Source: Metaruminococcus_A sp003150405
Lineage (GTDB): Bacteria > Bacillota > Clostridia > Oscillospirales > Ruminococcaceae
Reading direction: 5' to 3'
NCBI GenBank assembly: GCA_902489745.1
Contig: CABUBB010000005.1
Coordinates: 62,001 to 126,000, forward strand
DNA: 64,000 bases
A program made the position numbers and the translations under genes. The first letter of the stretch is position 1, and each line of letters begins with the position of its first letter. The notes beneath the pieces are model-generated. The model was not told where the DNA came from and did not search any database. It was given only the letters and a program-made list of their open reading frames with translations. This document shows positions 58,175 through 64,000 of the stretch, piece by piece.

Positions 58175-59136
58175 CAGCGGCCCTCCTCACGGTTCTCTGG
58201 CAGCACCGGCTTAATGGCAGCAATCGCCACCGCGAGCTGTTCCTCATCCGGCTCATTGGTGGTGATGTGCTGAAGCCACATTCCCGGCGCTGAGACAATG
58301 CGGGTCACAATGTTGTCATACCGGCCCGCCAGCCGGATGATCTCATACGCCACTCCGACGACAACCGGCAGCAGCGCGATTTTAAGCGCCGTGCGGATGA
58401 GCAGATTATCCCACGAGACCACCGAAAAAACGATAATTCCTAAAATCAGCACAATGAGCAGAAAGCTCGTCCCGCAGCGAGGGTGAAACCGCCGGAACTT
58501 TTTGGCGTTTTCAGGGGTAAGCTCCTCGCCCGCCTCATAGCAGGCTATGGTCTTATGTTCTGCGCCGTGGAACTCAAAGACACGGCGGATTTCCTTCATT
58601 CGGGAGATGAGGAATAAGTAAAGCACAAAAATGGCAATTTTGAGCACCCCTTCAATAATCCCCTGCAAGTACCCAGCCTGCATCAAGCCTCCCAAAAGCC
58701 GTGCAATCAGCGCCGGCAGATAGATAAACAACCCTATGGCGAGCAGCACTCCAATGACCGAAGCCACCACCGTTGTCACCCGGAACAGACGGTTCATGGC
58801 CATTTCACCGAAATGCTTTAGCAAAAACTGCTCAAAGCGGCCTTCACCTTCTTCCTCGTCTTCCTCAGCCATGCCGCTCTTTTCAGCCGATTTCATCAGG
58901 CATTTATACCCCATGATAAGCGACTCAATCAGGTTGACAATTCCCCGCACAAAGGGGAGGCGGAAAAAGAGGCTGCGCTTTTTCGGCGCTTTGACCTCCC
59001 AGGTTTCCACATCAATGCTTTTGTCCGGCAGTAGCACCGCCATTGCCGCCTTATCAATGCCACGCATCATAACACCCTCAATCAGCGCCTGCCCGCCAAC
59101 CCTCGTTTTAAAACTGTTTTTGCTCTCTTGCTTCAT
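58171..59136 (-). CDS. DUF1385 membrane protein
   Basis: The 321-aa product has the DUF1385 pattern: KTRVGGQALIEGVMMRG at the N terminus, KKRSLFFRLPFVRGIVNLIES, EFHGAEHKTIACYEAGEELT and RRFHPRCGTSFLL, with four membrane segments. The conserved His and Cys residues suggest a metal site. In clostridia it is a frequent neighbour of prmC and prfA; its role is not known. The ATG at 59136 has GGAGGAG at 3-4 nt and overlaps nothing essential of the kinase gene upstream. Confidence 0.9.
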   Translation of the reverse strand: MKQESKNSFKTRVGGQALIEGVMMRGIDKAAMAVLLPDKSIDVETWEVKAPKKRSLFFRLPFVRGIVNLIESLIMGYKCLMKSAEKSGMAEEDEEEGEGRFEQFLLKHFGEMAMNRLFRVTTVVASVIGVLLAIGLFIYLPALIARLLGGLMQAGYLQGIIEGVLKIAIFVLYLFLISRMKEIRRVFEFHGAEHKTIACYEAGEELTPENAKKFRRFHPRCGTSFLLIVLILGIIVFSVVSWDNLLIRTALKIALLPVVVGVAYEIIRLAGRYDNIVTRIVSAPGMWLQHITTNEPDEEQLAVAIAAIKPVLPENREEGRW

Positions 59137-59147
59137 GAACTCCTCCG

Positions 59148-60587
59148 TCACTGCTCCGGGTTTGCCGGCGGATTCGCCGGCGCCGTCGTATCCTCCATTG
59201 CAGGCAGGGTGATAATGACCGCCGTGCCTACGCCGTATTCGCTCTGAATGGTCAGGGTGCCGCCGTGCAGCCCAACAATTTCATTGGCCACCGCAAGCCC
59301 AATTCCGGAGCCGCGGCGGGTCATATTCGCCTTGTAAAATTTCTGCATGACATGCGGCAGATCCTCCGCCGCAATACCGAGCCCGGTGTCGCTCACCGTA
59401 ATGACCACCCATTCCGCCTCCGCCATTGCGGAAACGCGGATGGTGTCCCCTTTGTCGGTGTATTTCAGCGCATTGTCAATAATGTTGACAAACACCTGCC
59501 GCAGGCGGCTGCGGTCACCAAATACAAACGGGAGCGTTGCCGGTTCGTGGTAAACAAACTCCTTTTCCTCGCGTTTGGCGCGCGCCTGGTACATAAGCAC
59601 CGCGTCGTCCAGTTCAGCCAGCAAATCCATCCGGGTTTTCACCAAGGTCAGCCGTCCGCTTTCCATCCGCGAAAAATCCAGCAGTTCTTCTACCATGGAA
59701 GAAAGCCGGTCGGTTTCGCTTAAAATGACATGGATGCCCTTGCCGAGCATCTCACGATCCTCGGGCGGGGTAGTCATTAGGGTCTCGCCCCAGCCCTTAA
59801 TGGCGGTAAGCGGCGTGCGCAGCTCATGTGAAACCGAGGAAATAAAGTCATTTTTAATCTGGTTTGAGGTTTGGAGTTCATCCGCCATATCGTTGATAAT
59901 ATCGGTGAGTTCACCCAGCTCGTCGTCATGTTTTTTTTCAATCCGCACCTCAAGGTCACCGGAGGCAATCCGGCGCGCCGCGCCGCCGACCTCCCGGATT
60001 GGGATGACAATTGATTTGATAAAATAAAGGCCGGAAACAATGACAAAAAGCAATATAAAAATACAAAGCACTGTAAACAGCAACACTGCCATGATGAGCT
60101 GGGTATCAATTTTCTGCATACTCACCATAAGGCGCATGGCGTTGAACTCGCTGTTGATAACCGGCACCAGCACCGTAACCGCCATGACCTTTTCGCCGCT
60201 TTCCAGCGTTCCCACATAATAGCCCTTGCCGCTTTGCGAAGAAACCGCCTCTTTATAATCCGGCATCTCCAGACTGTCAATATAGCTGAAGCCGCTTGAG
60301 GTCAAAATGACCTTTCCTTCGTGATTGAGCGCCATCAGCTCCATTTCGTCGCGGTCGGAAAAGGTTTCCACAATGCTGCGGATTTCAGATGAAATATCCA
60401 CATTCTTGTCATCCATCAGCCGCACGACAAGGCCGGAAACAAGATTCGCCTTGGTGTCCAGCGCCTGCCGCACGCTCTGATAATAATAACTGCTGATGGT
60501 CAGTGCAAAGCCCACGTCAAGCACTATGAGAATGACCACAATAATGCTCAGGCTGTTGACCAGCCACCGGTGCGTAATGCTTTTCAA
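59148..60587 (-). CDS. Sensor histidine kinase
   Basis: The 479-aa product has two membrane helices (about 10-33 and 165-190) around a 130-residue extracellular sensor, a HAMP domain (195-245), HisKA with the phospho-His in SVSHELRTPLTAIKGW (about 255) and HATPase_c (NIIDNALKYTDKG, DTGLGIAAEDL, GSGIGLAVAN). It ends in a Pro/Ala-rich tail. The layout is that of the PhoR/ResE/WalK group. TTG start at 60587 with AAGGAGG. It is the partner of the response regulator 30 bp upstream. Confidence 0.94.
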   Translation of the reverse strand: MKSITHRWLVNSLSIIVVILIVLDVGFALTISSYYYQSVRQALDTKANLVSGLVVRLMDDKNVDISSEIRSIVETFSDRDEMELMALNHEGKVILTSSGFSYIDSLEMPDYKEAVSSQSGKGYYVGTLESGEKVMAVTVLVPVINSEFNAMRLMVSMQKIDTQLIMAVLLFTVLCIFILLFVIVSGLYFIKSIVIPIREVGGAARRIASGDLEVRIEKKHDDELGELTDIINDMADELQTSNQIKNDFISSVSHELRTPLTAIKGWGETLMTTPPEDREMLGKGIHVILSETDRLSSMVEELLDFSRMESGRLTLVKTRMDLLAELDDAVLMYQARAKREEKEFVYHEPATLPFVFGDRSRLRQVFVNIIDNALKYTDKGDTIRVSAMAEAEWVVITVSDTGLGIAAEDLPHVMQKFYKANMTRRGSGIGLAVANEIVGLHGGTLTIQSEYGVGTAVIITLPAMEDTTAPANPPANPEQ

Positions 60588-60616
60588 ACAGGGGTTCCTC
60601 CTTCAGCCGGTCTGGT

Positions 60617-61303
60617 TCAGGCGTTCCACTTATACCCATAGCCCCACACCGTTTGGATGTACGCCGGGTTAGACGGTTCGTCTTCAATCTTCATCCGCAG
60701 CCGCCGGATGTTCACATCCACAATTTTGTCGTCGCCGTCATAGCTGTCTCCCCACACCTCGTTGAGAATGCGGGCACGCTCCAGCGCCACCTTTTGGTTG
60801 CGCAGGAAAAAGTCCACAATCTGGTACTCCACCTGGGTCAGATCAACCGGAGCGCCGTTTTTGGTGAGCAGGCGGCTTTTGCGGTTGAGCACAAACGGTC
60901 CGGACTGCACCGTTTCATTCTGCGTTCCGCTTATCATCTGAACCCTCCGGTAAACAGCGTCTACCCGTGCCACCAGCTCAGATGGGCTGAACGGCTTGGT
61001 CACATAGTCGTCAGCACCGAGCATCAGCCCGCGCACCTTATCCATTTCCTGCGTTTTCGCGGTCAGCATAATAATACCCACTGTACTGCTCATTTCCCGA
61101 ATGCGCTTACAGGTGGTGAACCCGTCAATTCCCTCCATCATAATATCCAAAAGTACAACGTCAAAGCCGCCCTCCGCCTCAAAACGCGCAAGAGCATCTT
61201 CTCCGCTGGAAACGTCGGTTACATCGTAGCCAGAACGCTGGAGATTAATCACCACAAAATCGCGGATAGCGTCTTCATCTTCACACACTAAAATTCGTTT
61301 CAT
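60617..61303 (-). CDS. OmpR/PhoB-family response regulator
   Basis: The 228-aa product has a receiver domain with the acidic pair (CEDEDAIRD), the phosphoacceptor Asp in VVLLDIMMEG (about 52) and Lys in DYVTKPFSPSEL, then a winged-helix DNA-binding domain (KVALERARILNEVWGDSY, VDVNIRRLRMKIED, TVWGYGYKW). It is the transcription factor of the adjacent kinase. The target is not evident. AAAGGA precedes the ATG. Confidence 0.95.
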   Translation of the reverse strand: MKRILVCEDEDAIRDFVVINLQRSGYDVTDVSSGEDALARFEAEGGFDVVLLDIMMEGIDGFTTCKRIREMSSTVGIIMLTAKTQEMDKVRGLMLGADDYVTKPFSPSELVARVDAVYRRVQMISGTQNETVQSGPFVLNRKSRLLTKNGAPVDLTQVEYQIVDFFLRNQKVALERARILNEVWGDSYDGDDKIVDVNIRRLRMKIEDEPSNPAYIQTVWGYGYKWNA

Positions 61304-61324
61304 CTTCGGCAGTCCTTTCTCGGG

Positions 61325-62653
61325 TTACAACAAGGTGGAAAATCTCGCATACACATCTTCTTTGGTCAGCCGGTAGCGTTCGTCCGCATCCGGGTTAATT
61401 TTGGCCCAGTAACCGATCTGCCCGATGGAGGCAATTTTAAAATACCCCTCCAAGTTCTTTTGGGCCGTGTCCGAACGCTGGAGTGTACGAATACGCAGGA
61501 TCTCCTGCGTCTCATCCTTTAAATCACCAGTATAACGGAAAAACTTAACCTCGTTCTGGTCAGCCAGAACGCTGGCGCTTACTTCCTCCTTCCAGTTGTC
61601 CGGCACCTGAAAACGGAATCCGTTTGCCGTGTCAACATAACTGGTCTCCTTTATCAGAAAGCGCCCTTCCTCGTAAGCCATCCATTCGGTGTAGGAGAGC
61701 CCAGACGTGTTGTTATAACCGGGCATCAGGGCCAAATGAGGCACCTTGTAGTACCGGTCATGGCTGATGTCGCTGCTGTACAGCGTCTGATCGCGCAAAG
61801 TTGCCGTTACAAGGTTGTTTTTCGCATTTTCCTGATAAGTACAGTTATACAATGCATCGTTATACACCGTGAGAATTTCGGTGCATAGCTCATTGCCGAC
61901 CTTTCCGTCCATAAACAAAGCCGACTGCTGCCCGGAACCGTTGCCTGCAATATAACCGGACACCAGATTGACGTATTCCTCGACCGGCTCGTACATGGCC
62001 ACTTCATCTTTTACCACAAAACCCTTTTGAGGCTCATAGCACAAGAGCTTGGCTGTTTTCTGAGCTGAGTTTCCTTTGTTGCTCACATAAACCAGATGGT
62101 CAAGGGGCGTATCTGGTGTGCGCAGCAGCGAAAGCGCTTCGTACTCACGGCTATCCACCGCACGAAGCATCCCCTCTGCATAACGGTAAATGGTCAGAAT
62201 GCGGTTTCGTTTTCCATCGCCACGGTAACCAATTACCAAATTCACCGGATCACCGGAACCAAAATTTCCGAAAACTATCTGATCGACATCGGCGGCTTCC
62301 CCCGCAATATCGCACATGGAGACCCAGGAGCCGTCCTCGGTCTGGTCAAGCACGTTGACTCGCACCGCAGTTCCCGAGTTGGCTTGCAGACTGTTCTGGT
62401 AAAAGACAATCGCCTCATTGGTCGGCTCACTGTCAATGTTTTTAAAAACAAAAGCCGAACGGTATTCCCCGGTCTGCGGGTACTTGAGCTGGATATTGCT
62501 TCCCACCTGTGCCTTGAGCGCCTCGTAAATGGCGTTCTGCTGTTCGGTCAGGCGCGGCGGCTGCATGGCTCCCTCTACGGTCAGCAGGTTGCCGTTGCAG
62601 CCGCTGAGCGGGAGCAGCATCAACAATAAAGCCAGTGCGGCAAATCGCTTCAT
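61325..62653 (-). CDS. Putative lipoprotein upstream of the two-component system
   Basis: The 442-aa product begins with a lipoprotein signal (KRFAALALLLMLLPLSGCNG, Cys at 19). The rest is a beta-rich extracellular domain (YPQTGEYRSAFVFKNIDSEP, IVFGNFGSGDPVNLVIGYRG, VYDNAL-type and TANGFRFQVPDNWKEEV segments) reminiscent of beta-propeller-like proteins, but no known family is recognised. AGGAGG precedes the ATG at 62653. It lies 21 bp before the response regulator gene, so it may sense or feed the kinase (inference). Confidence 0.7.
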   Translation of the reverse strand: MKRFAALALLLMLLPLSGCNGNLLTVEGAMQPPRLTEQQNAIYEALKAQVGSNIQLKYPQTGEYRSAFVFKNIDSEPTNEAIVFYQNSLQANSGTAVRVNVLDQTEDGSWVSMCDIAGEAADVDQIVFGNFGSGDPVNLVIGYRGDGKRNRILTIYRYAEGMLRAVDSREYEALSLLRTPDTPLDHLVYVSNKGNSAQKTAKLLCYEPQKGFVVKDEVAMYEPVEEYVNLVSGYIAGNGSGQQSALFMDGKVGNELCTEILTVYNDALYNCTYQENAKNNLVTATLRDQTLYSSDISHDRYYKVPHLALMPGYNNTSGLSYTEWMAYEEGRFLIKETSYVDTANGFRFQVPDNWKEEVSASVLADQNEVKFFRYTGDLKDETQEILRIRTLQRSDTAQKNLEGYFKIASIGQIGYWAKINPDADERYRLTKEDVYARFSTLL

Positions 62654-62700
62654 GGGACCTCCTATTGCAAGATAACACGTCTTTGTAAAAGACAATTCTT

Positions 62701-63534
62701 TTATTTTTTATGAGAACCAAACGAAAACAGCTTAAGATTTTTGTTTTTATGCCAACGGCGGTAGATGCATTCTGCCAGCCAGCAAACCAGCATACCTAAC
62801 AACCCGCCGAGGAAATTCAAAATAACGTCGTCCACATCGCTGGCACCGGTTTTGAATACATATTGAAGCACCTCCACCAACACCGGAACTGCCAGCAGGA
62901 TAAACACCCGGAGCACTAGATGGATGCGGTGAGAAAACACCGAAAGGTAAAACCCAAGCGGCACAAAGATAAGCACATTGCCCGCCAAATTTAGAATTTT
63001 GTTTCCATCGCTGAGCGCATGAGTGCTCAGGTACATCCAAATCGTCTTAAACGGAATGAGATTGACACAGCGGTACTCCACCCCCCGGTTGACCGAGCCA
63101 AAAAAGAGCAGTGCTACCAGCGAAAGCAGATAGATAACAAAAAACACAATGCTGACTGTTTTAAAAAAATCCTCAAAGCCCTGCAGCTTCTTTTTGCGGT
63201 CACAAAGCCTTGCAGCCGAACAGACAAACGTTGGTGCAATCCAGTTCACCGCCAGCAGAATAAAAGACTTGTTTTCAATCCCCACCCGCATATCCATCAA
63301 AAAGTCCAGCAAAACCACAATGCTTGCAACGCCGCATATTGTAGTTACATAAACGCTGCACCGGTCATAGCTTTTGTTGATAAGCAGCAGCACGGCTGCC
63401 GCCGCCGCGCACAGCACAAAGGAAATACACAGGCTTACAATCGTATCGACAAACGACATGAGCGCAATCTCAATTAAAACATACCCCATGCCTACAACAC
63501 AAGGGAAGGTCGCGCTTTTCAACCACAGTTTCAT
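62701..63534 (-). CDS. VanZ-family membrane protein
   Basis: The 277-aa product has seven or more membrane segments and a VanZ-like C-terminal half (FGSVNRGVEYRCVNLIPFKT, NLAGNVLIFVPLGFYLSVF, EVLQYVFKTGASDVDDVILN). VanZ proteins give low-level teicoplanin resistance in enterococci; in clostridia they are widespread and their task is not clear. It is the first gene of the operon with the lipoprotein and the two-component system. Confidence 0.85.
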   Translation of the reverse strand: MKLWLKSATFPCVVGMGYVLIEIALMSFVDTIVSLCISFVLCAAAAAVLLLINKSYDRCSVYVTTICGVASIVVLLDFLMDMRVGIENKSFILLAVNWIAPTFVCSAARLCDRKKKLQGFEDFFKTVSIVFFVIYLLSLVALLFFGSVNRGVEYRCVNLIPFKTIWMYLSTHALSDGNKILNLAGNVLIFVPLGFYLSVFSHRIHLVLRVFILLAVPVLVEVLQYVFKTGASDVDDVILNFLGGLLGMLVCWLAECIYRRWHKNKNLKLFSFGSHKK

Positions 63535-63705
63535 TGCGGCTATCTCCTACCAATCATTTTCAAAAATCCCTTTCGCCGCAATATTCCCATTTCAGCCGGA
63601 AAGCGGCGTCCTTTTTAAACCAAGTAAATTTATTTTACCATAGAAGCAGCGGAAATACCACCGATTTTTGAAGTTTCACATCCATAGGACCGCCCCGAAA
63701 AAGGA

Positions 63706-63734
63706 TTGACACTTTTTGCCCGCAATGATACGAT
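63706..63734 (+). promoter_or_regulatory. Promoter of glpK
   Basis: Consensus TTGACA (63706-63711) and TACGAT (63729-63734) are exactly 17 nt apart, 47 nt before the GTG start. Confidence 0.75.
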
Positions 63735-63781
63735 TAATACAATATTCGATTCTCTGCCGGGCTGTGAAAGGGGCTGCTGCT

Positions 63782-64000
63782 GTGAAAAAGTATATCATCG
63801 CGCTGGATCAGGGCACCACAAGTTCCCGCGCCATCCTGTTTGACAACGAACAGAACATTGTAGAGATTGCTCAAAAAGAACTGGAGCAGTATTATCCTCA
63901 GCCTGGATGGGTGGAGCACGACCCCATGGAGATTTATTCCTCCCAGTCTGCTGTGATGACTGAGGTGCTGCTTCAGGCAGGAATTGACATCAAAGACGTT
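63782..64000 (+). CDS. glpK: Glycerol kinase (5' part, runs off the window)
   Basis: The visible 73 residues match the start of glycerol kinase: KKYIIALDQGTTSSRAILFD, EIAQKELEQYYPQPGWVEHD and PMEIYSSQ. It phosphorylates glycerol to glycerol 3-phosphate, the substrate of the GlpA-like enzyme type at 7158. Start is GTG at 63782, with AAAGGGG at 9 nt. Confidence 0.95.
   Translation, partial: MKKYIIALDQGTTSSRAILFDNEQNIVEIAQKELEQYYPQPGWVEHDPMEIYSSQSAVMTEVLLQAGIDIKDV

Noticed and set aside
1..64000. CRISPR arrays, insertion sequences, prophage, integrases, tRNA or rRNA genes
   Set aside because: I looked for repeats with spacers, transposase motifs and cloverleaf-type sequences and found none that I could support by reading.

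Overview
The window looks like a chromosomal stretch of an anaerobic, low-to-mid GC Gram-positive of the class Clostridia, most likely an Oscillospiraceae/Ruminococcaceae relative (inference). The reasons are Firmicutes-type gene order (gdpP-rplI-dnaB-tilS-hpt-ftsH; DUF1385-prmC next to recA-recX-rimO-pgsA), RNase J, ThyX instead of ThyA, a Na+-pumping decarboxylase pair, the GlpA-like/GlpB-like/DUF1667 trio, a Cys T-box leader, strong AGGAGG-type ribosome binding sites and many ATGA overlaps. I see no rRNA, tRNA, CRISPR array, IS element, prophage or integration site. Most of the window is housekeeping sequence, and several intergenic regions and gene associations deserve a second look.

Layout. 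0-10 kb is an accessory/metabolic part: the 5' part of an amino-acid ABC solute-binding lipoprotein, a GH127 beta-L-arabinofuranosidase divergent from an ArsR-like regulator with a large sensor domain, a TetR regulator divergent from an SDR-type oxidoreductase, a histidine phosphatase, and the anaerobic glycerol-3-phosphate dehydrogenase-like operon. 10.4-18.2 kb (minus strand) is a tightly coupled nine-gene operon: CobQ-N-like ATPase, thyX, tmk, DUF2156, GNAT, DJ-1, 5-formyl-THF cyclo-ligase, mltG and a U32 tRNA-hydroxylation protein. 18.3-26 kb carries a cysteine-rich unknown protein, pcrA, a small unknown, an XRE regulator, the oadB/oadG pair, an MscS channel and a hemolysin-III family protein.

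26.3-38.8 kb (minus) is the gdpP-rplI-dnaB-tilS-hpt-ftsH block running into an FkbM methyltransferase and the Leloir genes galK-galE, with galM behind its own promoter. Upstream lie RNase J, with a long leader containing a terminator-like hairpin, and a nucleotidyltransferase/phosphoglucomutase fusion whose mutase half looks catalytically dead. 43.7-51 kb (mostly plus) carries nadB-nadC, a small membrane protein, pyrE and a lipoprotein; on the minus strand are a TPR protein and three small, low-complexity unknown proteins.

51-53.4 kb is a cysE-cysS operon preceded by a well-formed T-box with a UGC (Cys) specifier. 53.5-63.5 kb (minus) is a long run: VanZ protein, lipoprotein, response regulator, histidine kinase, DUF1385, prmC, recA (own promoter inside prmC), recX, rimO, pgsA. 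The window ends in the start of glpK on the plus strand behind a near-consensus promoter.
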